55,668 nt of DNA from Faecalispora jeddahensis (GCF_000577335.1 NZ_CBYL010000026.1:1-55668), one strand, 5' to 3'. Shown: positions 7,849 to 16,683, numbered from the stretch's first letter. Translations and numbers: made by a program. Notes: generated by a model not told the origin, from the letters alone.

Positions 7849-9153
7849 ATGATTTTGACGAACCCGGTACTTATTGCCGTTGTTGTGCTGCTTGTACTGT
7901 GCTTCTTGAGAGTGAACGTTCTGCTGGCCCTGTTTGCCTCTGCAGTTACTGCTGGTTTGGTCGCAGGCATGGACGTTTCGACAACAATGACAACCTTTAT
8001 CACCGGTATCGGTGAGGACCCCGAAACGGCCCTGTCTTATGTGATGCTGGGCGGTCTGGCCGCCACCATCAGCTACACGGGTGTTTCCGACATTCTGGCG
8101 GTTAAAATCGCCAAGCTGGTCAACGGAAAATCACTGGTATTCGTGTTTTTCCTGGGCTTTATTTCCTGCTTCTCGCAGAACCTGATTCCCGTACATATCG
8201 CTTTCATTCCGATTTTGATTCCGCCGCTGCTGATCGTCATGAACAGGATGAAGATCGACAGAAGAGCTGTGGCCTGCGCCCTTGCGTTTGGTCTGCGTGC
8301 TCCTTATGTTGCCATCCCTGCCGGATTCGGTTTGATTTACCACGGCATCATTTCGAACAACATGACCAAAAACGGCATGGAAATCGACAAAATGGATGTT
8401 TGGCGTTACACCTGGCCCCTTGGCGTTGCAATGCTGATCGGCTTTGTTCTGGTCGTTCTGTTCCTGTATCGCAAACCCAGAGAGTACAAGAACGTGGAAG
8501 GCTTCGCGGTTGATCTGGATACCGTTGACACCACCATGACCTTTAAGCACTGGTCTGCGGTTATCGCTGCGGTTGTTACCCTGGTGATTCAGCTGGTTTG
8601 GGGTTCCCTGCCGCTGGGCGCTTTGATCGGTTTGGCCATTATGTTCATCACCAAGGCAGTCAAATGGTCCGACATGGATAAGATCATTGACGAAGGCGTT
8701 CAGCTCATGGGCTTCATCGCATTCGTTATGCTGGCTTCCAATGGCTTCAGCGCCGTTCTTCGCGACAGCGGCGGTGTTGATCAGTTGATCCAGAGCTCTT
8801 TGGGCTTCATTGGCGGCAGCAAGCTGCTCGGCGCGCTCATCATGATGCTCGTTGGTCTGTTCATCGTAATGGGCACCGGTACTTCTTTCGGTACCGTTCC
8901 TGTTCTGGCGGTTCTGTATGTACCGCTTTGCGCACAGCTGGGCTTCAGCGTCGGCGCAACCACGCTCCTGATTGCTGCGGCTGCTACCATCGGCGATACC
9001 GGCTCCCCTGTTTCCGATACCACACTCGGACCGACGGCCGGACTCAACGCGGACGGACAGCACGACCACATTTGGGATACGTGCGTACCAACCTTTATTG
9101 CATCCGATATTCCGATCTTTATTTTGGCAATCGTTGCTCCCCTCTTGATGTGA
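7849..9153 (+). CDS. Na+/H+ antiporter-family (NhaC/YuiF-like) transporter, probable histidine permease
   Basis: A 434-residue polytopic membrane protein with about 11-12 hydrophobic segments. The family phrase GDTGSPVSDTTLGPTAG near residues 383-399 identifies the NhaC-related sodium:proton antiporter superfamily; B. subtilis YuiF is a member. Relatives beside hut genes in other Firmicutes and Fusobacteria are annotated as putative amino acid or histidine transporters. Its place directly after hutH supports histidine uptake, possibly coupled to sodium or protons. The substrate is inferred, not visible in the sequence. The ATG at 7849 has a strong GAGGAGG site. A perfect terminator follows. 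Confidence 0.85.
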   Translation: MILTNPVLIAVVVLLVLCFLRVNVLLALFASAVTAGLVAGMDVSTTMTTFITGIGEDPETALSYVMLGGLAATISYTGVSDILAVKIAKLVNGKSLVFVFFLGFISCFSQNLIPVHIAFIPILIPPLLIVMNRMKIDRRAVACALAFGLRAPYVAIPAGFGLIYHGIISNNMTKNGMEIDKMDVWRYTWPLGVAMLIGFVLVVLFLYRKPREYKNVEGFAVDLDTVDTTMTFKHWSAVIAAVVTLVIQLVWGSLPLGALIGLAIMFITKAVKWSDMDKIIDEGVQLMGFIAFVMLASNGFSAVLRDSGGVDQLIQSSLGFIGGSKLLGALIMMLVGLFIVMGTGTSFGTVPVLAVLYVPLCAQLGFSVGATTLLIAAAATIGDTGSPVSDTTLGPTAGLNADGQHDHIWDTCVPTFIASDIPIFILAIVAPLLM

Positions 9154-9173
9154 TCGGGATTTCTCAAACAAAC

Positions 9174-9209
9174 AGAGCGCCGTGGAAATTTCCACGGCGC
9201 TCTTTCTGT
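9174..9209 (+). terminator. Intrinsic terminator after the transporter
   Basis: A perfect 15-bp inverted repeat (AGAGCGCCGTGGAAA and its complement, 9174-9203) is followed by TTTCTGTT. Confidence 0.85.
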
Positions 9210-9307
9210 TACAGAAAAGTTCCTTTGAAGCAATCCTTTTTCCCCTCGAAGGGTAAAGAGAAACTGAATTTGAACTGCCGTAATCCTGAACGGTTTTAAA
9301 AGAATTC

Positions 9308-9336
9308 TTGAAAAAGATTTTAAAGCGTGTTATGGT
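9308..9336 (+). promoter_or_regulatory. Sigma-A promoter of the GyrI-like gene
   Basis: TTGAAA (9308-9313) and TATGGT (9331-9336) are exactly 17 bp apart and 32 bp upstream of the ATG. The promoter excludes the longer reading frame that starts at 9308. Confidence 0.6.
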
Positions 9337-9367
9337 GCGGATAGTTCATCAATCAGGAAGGATTTTT

Positions 9368-9802
9368 ATGACCTATCAAATAGAAGAGATGACGGCAGGC
9401 CGGGCCATGTCGATGCGGCGCACCGGCCCGTATGGCCCCGGCAACCACGCGCTGATGGAAACATTCAAGGAATGGGTCAGAGCCAACGACCTGTTCACCG
9501 ACTCGGCAGTCATTCTGGGAATTTCACAAGATCATCCCCAGACCACACCGCCGGAACGCTGCCGCTACGACGTTTGCATTCTGGTTTCTGACGACTATTC
9601 CCAAACGGACACGGCTGTTACTGAACTCTCCCTGCCGGGCGGCAAATACGCGGTCTTTTCCATCCCCCACACCGCAGAGGCGGTTCAAAAAGCGTGGAGC
9701 GACATCTTTCCGCAGCTCGCCGCTGATGGGCTGACTTCAGATCCCTCCCGGCCGATTCTGGAGAGATACGTGCCGGCAATGCTGCAAAAAGCATCTGTGT
9801 GA
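9368..9802 (+). CDS. GyrI-like small-molecule-binding domain protein
   Basis: A 144-residue stand-alone GyrI-like (AraC-type effector-binding) domain. The N-terminal strand (YQIEEMTAGRAMSMRRTGPYG), the central RCRYDVCILV strand and PGGKYAVFSIPHTAEAV are typical of SbmC/GyrI and the ligand domains of BmrR-like regulators. No DNA-binding domain is attached. Members bind hydrophobic or cationic small molecules; some act on gyrase and some hydrolyse cyclopropanoid toxins. The ATG at 9368 follows AGGAAGGA and lies downstream of a good promoter. It is a single-gene unit between two terminators, so its partner is unknown. Confidence 0.82.
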   Translation: MTYQIEEMTAGRAMSMRRTGPYGPGNHALMETFKEWVRANDLFTDSAVILGISQDHPQTTPPERCRYDVCILVSDDYSQTDTAVTELSLPGGKYAVFSIPHTAEAVQKAWSDIFPQLAADGLTSDPSRPILERYVPAMLQKASV

Positions 9803-9849
9803 AATCTGTGCCCCGGTGTGAACGCACCTTTTCTAACAAATCATCCATC

Positions 9850-9899
9850 AGCAGACCCGTCCGCAGCTTTTCTGCGGACGGGTCTGCTGTATTTCTTTC
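9850..9899. terminator. Bidirectional terminator between the GyrI-like gene and the thi operon
   Basis: A 17-bp perfect stem (9850-9866 with 9872-9888) and a five-base loop. The T-rich stretch is better on the plus strand, after the GyrI-like gene; the same hairpin lies just beyond the thiE stop on the minus strand. Confidence 0.8.
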
Positions 9900-9908
9900 G
9901 AAGTATGT

Positions 9909-10556
9909 TTACTCCCGGCAAGCGGATTTCTGCTGCTCCAGCAGGTCTTTCAGGCTGCGGGCCGCGGCAGCGATATCCTGGGCAGCGACGATTGCCGAAA
10001 CAACAGCGACACCGTCTATACCGCCCCCCCGGAACAGGGGAATGGTCTTTGCGTTGATGCCGCCAATCACAACGATCGGGAGGCTCACGGCGGAACGGAT
10101 TTTTCTCAGTTCTTCCATAGAGACGAGCTGTGCGTCCGCCTTGGTGCCGGTGGCAAACATGGCGCCGACGCCAAGATAGTCCGCACCGTCGCGTTCGGCC
10201 TGAAGAGCCTCCTCCACTGTGGAGACAGAAACACCGAGAAGCTTCTCTTCCCCGAGGATGGCGCGAACCGTTTTCGCGGGCAAGTCCTCCTGCCCGACAT
10301 GGACCCCCGCGGCGTCTACGGCAAGGGCAATGTCCACCCTGTCGTTAATAATGAGGGGTATCCCCTTTGCATCGGTCATCCGCTTCACGCCGAGTGCCGT
10401 GTGGTAAAAGTCGAGAGAAGATGCATCCTTTTCGCGCAGCTGCACCAGCGTGATCCCGCCTTCTATCGCCTGTTCCACAGCCTGCTCGAGCGTCGTCGTG
10501 CTCATCAGATCGCGGTCGGTAACCAGGTACAGACTGAGATCAAAATCAGGTTTCAT
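9909..10556 (-). CDS. thiE: Thiamine-phosphate synthase
   Basis: A 215-residue TIM-barrel enzyme that joins HMP-diphosphate and thiazole-phosphate to give thiamine phosphate. The family blocks [39 protein letters not shown] and [10 protein letters not shown] are all present, the last forming the phosphate site. It is the final gene of thiD-thiC-thiM-thiE and overlaps the end of thiM by 11 bp, which suggests translational coupling. TPP control is exerted at the operon leader. Normal length and no missing key residue noted. Confidence 0.97.
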   Translation of the reverse strand: MKPDFDLSLYLVTDRDLMSTTTLEQAVEQAIEGGITLVQLREKDASSLDFYHTALGVKRMTDAKGIPLIINDRVDIALAVDAAGVHVGQEDLPAKTVRAILGEEKLLGVSVSTVEEALQAERDGADYLGVGAMFATGTKADAQLVSMEELRKIRSAVSLPIVVIGGINAKTIPLFRGGGIDGVAVVSAIVAAQDIAAAARSLKDLLEQQKSACRE

Positions 10557-11379
10557 CGAGCTTCGCCCTCTCTTCCAGAATTTCGGCGCTCATACGGTTG
10601 ACTGCATCGACCAGCGCGACGCGAAAGCTGCCGCTGCCGAGTTCTCCCGCCCTTTCAGCCGCGAGCTCCCCTGCGATGCTCATGCAGAGGATTCCTCCCG
10701 CGGCGGCGGAGAGGAAATCGTCTGTGGCGCCGCAGAACGAACCGACGAGAGAGCTGCACATGCAGCCGGTTCCCGTCACGCCGGAAAGCGCCGGAACGCC
10801 GTTCTTCAAATACAGCGTGCGGGTTCCGTCCGTTACAATGTCGATGGCACCGGTTACTGCCGTAACGCAGCCAAGGCGCTTCGACACCGCCTGTGCGGTA
10901 TCGCGCGCGGCCTGCAGTCCACCGCGGCTGTCCTCCTCCGAGGCATCCACGCCCTTTGTCCGGGAGTCAAGACCGGCCACAAACCGGACTTCGGAGAGAT
11001 TCCCGCGCAGCACGCTGATCTTTACTTCTTCCAGAATCCGTCGGGTTGTTCGGTTGCGCAGCTCGGAGGCCCCCGCGCCGACCGGATCAAACACAACGGG
11101 GATTCGAGTTTTATTTGCCTGTTTCCCAGCCGCAAGCATCGACTCGATCGTTCTTTCATTCAGCGTGCCGATGTTCAGCACCAGCGCGGAGGAAATCGCG
11201 GTAATATCCGCCGCTTCGCCGATATCGTCCGCCATGATGGGCGAGGCCCCGATCGCCAGCGTGATGTTGGCGCAGTCATTGACGGTAACATAATTGGTAA
11301 TGTGGTGAACCAGAGGCTTTTTCGAGCGAACTTCTTCTAAAATGCCGCCGATTTGCTCTAGCCATTCTTTTTGAGTCAT
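10546..11379 (-). CDS. thiM: Hydroxyethylthiazole kinase
   Basis: A 277-residue ribokinase-fold kinase that phosphorylates 4-methyl-5-(2-hydroxyethyl)thiazole, a salvage step. Family landmarks are [17 protein letters not shown] near the N-terminus, [12 protein letters not shown] in the middle, and GTGCMCSSL, where the catalytic cysteine of ThiM lies in the anion-hole loop. AAGGGGAGA precedes the ATG at 11379. It sits 19 bp after thiC and overlaps thiE. Because thiG, thiH and thiS are absent from this window, the operon may join de novo pyrimidine synthesis to salvaged thiazole, but genes outside the window cannot be excluded. Confidence 0.97.
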   Translation of the reverse strand: MTQKEWLEQIGGILEEVRSKKPLVHHITNYVTVNDCANITLAIGASPIMADDIGEAADITAISSALVLNIGTLNERTIESMLAAGKQANKTRIPVVFDPVGAGASELRNRTTRRILEEVKISVLRGNLSEVRFVAGLDSRTKGVDASEEDSRGGLQAARDTAQAVSKRLGCVTAVTGAIDIVTDGTRTLYLKNGVPALSGVTGTGCMCSSLVGSFCGATDDFLSAAAGGILCMSIAGELAAERAGELGSGSFRVALVDAVNRMSAEILEERAKLDET

Positions 11380-11398
11380 GCATCTCTCCCCTTTCGTT

Positions 11399-12712
11399 TT
11401 ATTTGCTCTCGGGCATCAGCTCGACGTCGAGCCCTTCGAGAATCCGGTTCATGGTGCGTACGGCGCACATTTTCCCGCACATGGAGCAGCTGTGCTGATC
11501 CTCCGGCGGAACGCTTTCAAAGTATGTTCTTGCTTTCTCTCCGTCGAGCGCGAGCGCAAAGGTCTCTTCCCAATCCAGCCGCCTTCTGGCTTCGCTGATG
11601 CGGTAATCCGCCTCGCGTGCATGTTTGATTCCCTTGGCAATGTCCGCCGCGTGGGCCGCGATTTTCGATGCGATGATACCCTCCTTCACGTCGGAGAGAT
11701 CGGGCAGACGAAGGTGCTCTGCAGGAGTGACATAGCAGAGAAAATCCGCTCCGTTCGCAGCAGCGATCGCCCCGCCGATCGCGGAGGTGATATGGTCGTA
11801 CCCGGGGGCGATGTCCGTGACCAGCGGCCCAAGTACATAAAACGGCGCGCCGTGACACAACCGCTTTTCGAGCTTCATATTGGCGGCAATTTCATCCATC
11901 GCCATGTGGCCGGGGCCCTCCACCAGGACCTGTACGCCGCGCTCCCATGCGCGCTTGGTCAGATTCCCAAGCTCCGTCAGCTCGGCGATCTGAGAGGCGT
12001 CTGTCGCATCTGCGATGCTGCCGGGGCGCAGGGCGTCGCCAAGGCTGATCGTGACGTCGAATTCGTGCAGAATTTCGAGCAGCTCGTCGTAATGCTCGTA
12101 GAACGGGTTTTCGTTCCCGGTCATCTTCATCCACGCGAACAGCAACGAGCCGCCGCGCGAAACGATGTTCATCTGACGCCGCTCCCGCATGAAGATCTCT
12201 ACGGCGCGGCGGTTGAGCCCGACGTGAATCGTCATGAAATCCACACCCTCTTCCGCGTGGGCGCGCACCACCTTCAGAAAATCCTGAGCCGTGATCTCTT
12301 TTAAATCCTTTTCCAGATACCCCACCGCATCGTAAACCGGTACGGTACCGATCATGGCGGGGGAGGTTTCGATCAGCTTCTGCCGGAAGGTATGCGTCTT
12401 GCCGTAGTTGCTCAAATCCATGATGGCTTCGGCCCCAAAGCGCTCGGCAAGGCGAACCTTTTCCATCTCGACCCGGTAATCCACACAGTCGCCGGAAACA
12501 CCGAGGTTTACGTTGATTTTCGTGCGGAGCCCCTTCCCCACGCCGTGCGGATGAAGCACCGTATGCCGCACATTGGCTGGGATGACGACCTGCCCGCCGG
12601 CCACCAGCTCCAGCAGCTCCTGCTCCGCGATAGCCTCTTCCTGCGCTACCTGACGCAGTTCTTTTGTGACAATCCCTTTACGGGCAGCGTCCATCTGTGT
12701 TTGAAATTCCAT
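11399..12712 (-). CDS. thiC: Phosphomethylpyrimidine synthase
   Basis: A 437-residue radical-SAM enzyme that rearranges aminoimidazole ribotide to HMP phosphate. The C-terminal cluster ligands are C409, C412 and C416, in CSMCGKMC. This is one residue tighter than the CX2CX4C of the E. coli and Bacillus enzymes, and I believe it typical of the clostridial form. The protein lacks the long N-terminal extension of the proteobacterial type. It starts at the ATG at 12712 after AGAGGG and lies 18 bp behind thiD. Expression should depend on the two upstream TPP riboswitches. Confidence 0.97.
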   Translation of the reverse strand: MEFQTQMDAARKGIVTKELRQVAQEEAIAEQELLELVAGGQVVIPANVRHTVLHPHGVGKGLRTKINVNLGVSGDCVDYRVEMEKVRLAERFGAEAIMDLSNYGKTHTFRQKLIETSPAMIGTVPVYDAVGYLEKDLKEITAQDFLKVVRAHAEEGVDFMTIHVGLNRRAVEIFMRERRQMNIVSRGGSLLFAWMKMTGNENPFYEHYDELLEILHEFDVTISLGDALRPGSIADATDASQIAELTELGNLTKRAWERGVQVLVEGPGHMAMDEIAANMKLEKRLCHGAPFYVLGPLVTDIAPGYDHITSAIGGAIAAANGADFLCYVTPAEHLRLPDLSDVKEGIIASKIAAHAADIAKGIKHAREADYRISEARRRLDWEETFALALDGEKARTYFESVPPEDQHSCSMCGKMCAVRTMNRILEGLDVELMPESK

Positions 12713-12730
12713 TCATTTGCCCTCTCTTTC

Positions 12731-13525
12731 CTATAATCCATTCTGATAAAGATCGTAAAAATGATGCGTGGGGCCGCAACCCTTGCCAATCGCGAGCGAA
12801 TGACGGATCGCGGTGGTGACGTACGCCTTTGCTTTGCGCACCGCTTCCTCCATGGAACAGCCCAGCGCCAGATTGCAGGCGATGGCAGAGGAATACGTAC
12901 AGCCCGTGCCGTGTGTGTTTTTGGTCTGGATTCGCGTTTCGCTGAACCGGTAAAAGCGCTCGCCGTCGAACAGGATATCCAGCGCGTCACCGTCGGCGTG
13001 ACCGCCTTTTACCAGAACACCCCTCGCCCCCATGGCGTGGATTTTCTTCGCCGCGCGCTCCATATCCTCCGGCGAATGAATTGCAAGGCCGGTGATGGTC
13101 TCCGCCTCGGGAATATTGGGAGTGAGCAGATCGGCCAGCGGCAGGATTTCGTGGATCAGCGTATCCATCGAGTCCGGCTGCATCAGGGGGCAGCCGTTTT
13201 TCGCCAGCATCACGGGGTCGATCACCACATTGTTCGGGCGGTATTCGCGCAGCTTTTCTGCCACGGCCAGCATGCAGTCGGATTTGGAAAGCATACCGAC
13301 TTTCACCGCGTCTGTGCCGATGTCCTGAAACACGGCGTCGATCTGCTGTTTGATCATATCGGGAGAGATGTCCTGCACACCGAGAACCTCGCACGTGTTT
13401 TCCGCCACCACAGAGACGATCACGCTCATGCCGAAGGTGCCGTGCGCCGCAAAGGTTTTCAGGTCGGCCTGAATTCCCGCGCCGCCGCTGCAATCCGAAC
13501 CGGCTATGGTCAAAAGCTTTTTCAT
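12731..13525 (-). CDS. thiD: Bifunctional HMP kinase / HMP-phosphate kinase
   Basis: A 264-residue ribokinase-family kinase that makes HMP diphosphate. It shows the N-terminal ThiD signature TIAGSDCSGGAGIQADLKTF, the middle VVIDPVMLAKNG, and NTHGTGCTYSSAIA near the C-terminus, with the catalytic aspartate replaced in position by cysteine (GTGC). The frame is open further upstream, but that part is the riboswitch; the ATG at 13525 follows AAAGGTGA and starts the conserved fold. First gene of the operon thiD-thiC-thiM-thiE. Possible pyridoxine kinase activity, as in some Firmicute ThiD proteins, cannot be judged here. Confidence 0.95.
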   Translation of the reverse strand: MKKLLTIAGSDCSGGAGIQADLKTFAAHGTFGMSVIVSVVAENTCEVLGVQDISPDMIKQQIDAVFQDIGTDAVKVGMLSKSDCMLAVAEKLREYRPNNVVIDPVMLAKNGCPLMQPDSMDTLIHEILPLADLLTPNIPEAETITGLAIHSPEDMERAAKKIHAMGARGVLVKGGHADGDALDILFDGERFYRFSETRIQTKNTHGTGCTYSSAIACNLALGCSMEEAVRKAKAYVTTAIRHSLAIGKGCGPTHHFYDLYQNGL

Positions 13526-13545
13526 ATGGGTCACCTTTCTTTCCT

Positions 13546-13586
13546 CAAAACAAAAAGGATGCCGCCGACCATGGCAAGCATCCTTT
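13546..13586 (-). terminator. Riboswitch-controlled terminator, gene-proximal
   Basis: On the minus strand AAGGATGC pairs with GCATCCTT, followed by a T-rich run, just downstream of the proximal TPP aptamer and upstream of the thiD ribosome site. Expected to form when TPP is bound. Confidence 0.85.
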
Positions 13587-13600
13587 CGATCGATGTTTTG

Positions 13601-13677
13601 CTTCCCTACGCCAGTGTTAACTAACAGGTTCAAAGGGTCAGGTTTTAACCTTCTCAACTCCATAGAGTCCCCCCGCA
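13601..13677 (-). promoter_or_regulatory. TPP riboswitch, proximal copy
   Basis: The minus strand carries the THI-box core: GGGGGGACTC, GAGTTGAGAAGG, CCTGACCCTTTGAACCTG and CACTGGCGTAGGGAAG in order. These are the conserved pyrimidine- and pyrophosphate-sensing helices. It differs from the distal copy at only about three positions. It is the second of two aptamers passed by polymerase before thiD. Confidence 0.96.
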
Positions 13678-13691
13678 ACAGATTCAGTTGT

Positions 13692-13728
13692 TAAATAAAA
13701 AAGTGCTTTCCCTTGTGAGGAAAGCACC
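13692..13728 (-). terminator. Riboswitch-controlled terminator, promoter-proximal
   Basis: On the minus strand GTGCTTTCC pairs with GGAAAGCAC across a short loop and is followed by a T run. It lies between the two TPP aptamers, so each aptamer has its own terminator. Confidence 0.9.
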
Positions 13729-13749
13729 GATTCATTCGTTCTGCATTTG

Positions 13750-13827
13750 CTTCCCTGCGCCAGTGTTAACTGACAGGTTCAAAGGGTCAGGTTTTAACCT
13801 TCTCAACTCCGTAGAGTCCCCCCGCAA
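13750..13827 (-). promoter_or_regulatory. TPP riboswitch, distal copy
   Basis: Same conserved blocks as the proximal copy, including CCTGACCCTTTGAACCTG and CACTGGCGCAGGGAAG on the minus strand. Together the copies form a tandem TPP riboswitch with two aptamer-terminator units in series. Confidence 0.96.
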
Positions 13828-13844
13828 TCTATTCGATTACTCAT

Positions 13845-13873
13845 AACTTAGCACGTATTTTCTTTTGTGTCAA
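13845..13873 (-). promoter_or_regulatory. Probable promoter of the thi operon
   Basis: A perfect TTGACA (13873-13868) and TAAGTT (13850-13845) are 17 bp apart on the minus strand, just upstream of the distal riboswitch. The -35 is ideal and the -10 weak. Confidence 0.5.
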
Positions 13874-14042
13874 TACCGAACGAAAAAACACGTTTTGAGA
13901 TTGGCCATGTCAGAGCGGTGCTCCGGCCGAGGACGCTGCACCATTGCCCAAACCCGATTGCCGTGGTAAACTGAGCTTAAATTAGAAGCGGAAATTCTGA
14001 ACCTATACGCAGAGAAATTGGGATTTAGAAAGGGAAAACCGG

Positions 14043-14696
14043 ATGAATATCATAAAAATTGAGGGAATATCAGAATCATATCCTGAACGGATAGATGGTA
14101 CCCTAGAGTGGTATGCTTGCCAAGAGAGCAAAGATTCCTTTTGCGATTTATATGAAGCTGAAGCAATTGTGAAATCGGGAAAAATATTTTCTGGAATGAC
14201 CTGCCATTTGATTCATTATCCAGAGGGAACGGTTTACAGTCCATTCGAATTGAAAGAAAATGTCTATATCGAGCAGCCGGTTTGGGACGAAGGAAAGCTA
14301 TCCTTTTTAGGAGTTGATTTTTTCAAACAGAAAATACAGCTGTATCGCTATTTTCCGGAGAATCAGGAACTTGAAATGATCAAAGAACTTCCATTGGGAA
14401 TTGTAGAAAATTGTTACAATCTTGCATTAAAAGTCTCGCCCCTTATGCTTTGTCGAGATGCAAACAATAAGATTTTTGAAATTGTCTGGCCAGAGAATGA
14501 AAAAATAGAAATAGGGCAAACCGAGGATTTATTGTTCCGCGATGGAGAAGACTTATATTTTTCCGAATGGTATGAAGATCCGGAATACCATGAAAATGTA
14601 ATCATCAGAGATCTGTCTACTGGAAAGATAAAGGAAAAACATCCCGGCTATCTCATTAAGCTGCCCAACGGAGTGTATTGGAAGATTTCATTATAA
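14043..14696 (+). CDS. Hypothetical protein, AT-rich orphan
   Basis: A 217-residue soluble protein that I do not recognise. It has no signal peptide or membrane segment, is acidic and rich in aromatic residues (many E, Y, F and W), and reads like a beta-rich protein with repeated short strands. Codon use is clearly more AT-rich than the thi and hut genes, with many AAA, GAA and ATT codons, suggesting later acquisition. A GA-rich stretch upstream of the ATG at 14043 could be a ribosome site. The acetyltransferase gene follows after 26 bp, so co-transcription is likely. Confidence 0.6.
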   Translation: MNIIKIEGISESYPERIDGTLEWYACQESKDSFCDLYEAEAIVKSGKIFSGMTCHLIHYPEGTVYSPFELKENVYIEQPVWDEGKLSFLGVDFFKQKIQLYRYFPENQELEMIKELPLGIVENCYNLALKVSPLMLCRDANNKIFEIVWPENEKIEIGQTEDLLFRDGEDLYFSEWYEDPEYHENVIIRDLSTGKIKEKHPGYLIKLPNGVYWKISL

Positions 14697-14722
14697 TTTC
14701 CAATTTGAGAGGAGGGGATTCG

Positions 14723-15364
14723 ATGCAGTACGGCCCGAATCCTGATGCGATCTACCCCAACGAAGCGATCAAAAGCGTCTGTTTTATTAAGAATGTCATC
14801 ACCCGTCCCAATATTCTTGTGGGCGACTATACCTACTACGACGACATCCACGGCCCGGAGCGCTTTGAGGAGCACGTCACCCATCATTATGAGTTTCTGG
14901 GCGACAAGCTCATCATCGGAAAATTCTGTGCCATCGCCAAGGGCATCGAGTTTGTCATGAATGGCGCCAACCACCGGATGTGCAGCGTTACCACCTATCC
15001 ATTCAACATCATGGGCGGCGGCTGGGAAAAATCCATGCCCTCTTTGGATGACCTTCCTTTTAAGGGCGACACCATAGTGGGCAACGATGTATGGATCGGA
15101 CAGAATGTTACGGTGATGCCCGGCGTCCATATCGGTGACGGCGCTGTCATTGCCGCAAATTCTGTGGTGGCGAAAGATATCCCCGCCTACTGCATTGCCG
15201 GGGGAAATCCCTGCAAGGTTATCAGAAAGCGTTTCGATGACGATCTGACCGAATACCTGCTGCAATTGCAGTGGTGGAACTGGCCCGCCGAAAAGATCTT
15301 TGCGAATCTGGACATTCTGTGCAGCGCGGATTTAGAGAAAATCCGGACAATAGAAAAGCCATGA
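14723..15364 (+). CDS. Vat-family (streptogramin A-type) O-acetyltransferase
   Basis: A 213-residue left-handed beta-helix acetyltransferase. It follows the Vat layout closely: GPNPDAIYP at the start, RPNILVGDYTYYD, GDKLIIGKFCAI, then NGANHRM with the catalytic histidine at residue 84, GGGWEKSMPSLDDLPFKG, and GNDVWIGQNVTVMPGVHIG. Known Vat enzymes acetylate group A streptogramins with acetyl-CoA, so this is a candidate resistance determinant; related xenobiotic acetyltransferases have unknown natural substrates. The ATG at 14723 follows GAGGAGGGG. It lies in an accessory stretch and has more GC than the preceding orphan. Family confidence is high; resistance activity is untested. Confidence 0.88.
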   Translation: MQYGPNPDAIYPNEAIKSVCFIKNVITRPNILVGDYTYYDDIHGPERFEEHVTHHYEFLGDKLIIGKFCAIAKGIEFVMNGANHRMCSVTTYPFNIMGGGWEKSMPSLDDLPFKGDTIVGNDVWIGQNVTVMPGVHIGDGAVIAANSVVAKDIPAYCIAGGNPCKVIRKRFDDDLTEYLLQLQWWNWPAEKIFANLDILCSADLEKIRTIEKP

Positions 15365-15685
15365 ACAGCCGAAAAATACACAAAAGCGGAATTGACAGAG
15401 GCGCACAGAGTCGTATCTTCCATCATCCACAAATGCGAAAAGGCACAGAAAAATTCCCGAACGGTACCTTTCATCACACGCTTCTAAAGAACAGATGAGA
15501 AGCGATGTATATTTCCAAAGCCTTGATTAAAGAAGCTCTTGGCAGCGAGGAGTGAAGTCCGATAGGACACTTCCTGAAAAAGGCAGAGCGAATATACCGC
15601 CCTGAATCCGGAAATCATTACTGACAATCCAGGATACCGATTGCGGCAGAATTGCAGCGGAAAATTTTGATTAGGAGATGTCAAT
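15365..15685. other. Intergenic region without supported gene
   Basis: No convincing reading frame on either strand. A GAAGT...ACTTC inverted motif near 15553-15573 is short and lacks a T run. It may be debris of a lost gene in the accessory stretch. Confidence 0.4.
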
Positions 15686-16252
15686 ATGAAAAATGAAAAA
15701 CGGGAATTGTCGCTCGAGCAGCGTGAGGAGCTGCTCAAAACCTTAAAGGCCCGCTTTGAGAAAAACAGGAATCGGCATCCGGGTATTGAATGGGATGAAA
15801 TACAGGCAAAATTGGAAGCCAACGCGGAAAAGCTGTGGTCGCTGAACGAAATGGAAGAAACCGGCGGCGAACCGGATGTTGTGGGGTTCGATCGTTCTAC
15901 GGGCGAATATCTTTTTTATGATTGTGCGGCGGAAAGCCCAAAGGGCCGCAGAAGCGTCTGCTATGACCATGAAGGGCTCGAATCGAGGAAAGAACACAGG
16001 CCGGAGAATACCGCGGTCGATATGGCGGCTGCTATGGGCATTGAGTTATTGACGGAAGAACAATACCGGGAACTGCAGAAACTGGGAAGCTTTGATACCA
16101 AAACGTCAAGCTGGGTGAGAACTCCCGCTAATATCCGGAAATTGGGCGGCGCCCTCTTTTGCGACCGCCGCTACGATACCGTCTTTGTGTACCACAACGG
16201 GGCGGAATCTTACTATGCCGCCCGGGGCTTTCGAGGCATGCTGAGGGTCTGA
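15686..16252 (+). CDS. DUF4256 domain-containing protein
   Basis: A 188-residue protein matching DUF4256 over its full length. Typical pieces are LKARFEKNRNRHPGIEW, the central GGEPDVVGFD followed by YLFYDCAAESPKGRRSVCYD, and the end ALFCDRRYDTVFVYHNGAESYYAARGFRG. The family is widespread in Firmicutes and Bacteroidetes and its function is unknown. The ATG follows TTAGGAGATG. It is a probable single-gene unit in the accessory stretch. Confidence 0.85.
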   Translation: MKNEKRELSLEQREELLKTLKARFEKNRNRHPGIEWDEIQAKLEANAEKLWSLNEMEETGGEPDVVGFDRSTGEYLFYDCAAESPKGRRSVCYDHEGLESRKEHRPENTAVDMAAAMGIELLTEEQYRELQKLGSFDTKTSSWVRTPANIRKLGGALFCDRRYDTVFVYHNGAESYYAARGFRGMLRV

Positions 16253-16338
16253 ATTTGATAAGGATGCAAAGGAACGGAGAAGTATAAAAGTATTGTTGAC
16301 AAAATACTCAGCAAAATAGAAATTCACAGGGGAAGTAT

Positions 16339-16683
16339 ATGACATATGAAAAGATGAAGGCAGTACTTCAAGATTACAATTGGGATAATGGGTTTGATGT
16401 ACCGAAACAAATGCTTCTGGATGAGAATTGCGATTTGGCTTTGGCATTAGAGGTTTTCTATCTTGGGGATGGCTTTGGATACTTTCAGACCTTTGCCCAC
16501 AATATTGGCGGCACAAAGGAATGGTTTTGCTTTATCAGTGACCTGTACGAGGATATTGATAACGGGAAATACAAGAAGTCAGAGCATCACTATACAATTC
16601 CGCTGTCACAGGTACAACGTTATCAGCTTAGAAAAAACAACATCCCGGAAGTATTTTTGACAGACATATCAATCCCGGTTTAA
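16339..16683 (+). CDS. DUF4274-like small protein
   Basis: A 114-residue protein whose middle (NWDNGFDVPKQMLLDENCDL then ALALEVFYLGDGFGYF) fits DUF4274, a short domain often found among immunity-like and accessory genes. No membrane segment. It starts at the ATG at 16339 after an AGGGGAAG site. The GNAT gene begins ten bases after its stop, so the two are probably co-transcribed. Function unknown; an immunity role is only a possibility, since no partner toxin gene is visible. Confidence 0.7.
   Translation: MTYEKMKAVLQDYNWDNGFDVPKQMLLDENCDLALALEVFYLGDGFGYFQTFAHNIGGTKEWFCFISDLYEDIDNGKYKKSEHHYTIPLSQVQRYQLRKNNIPEVFLTDISIPV

Noticed and set aside
16106-16516. Minus-strand frame across the DUF4256 and DUF4274 genes
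   Set aside because: Both plus-strand genes have good ribosome sites and family matches.
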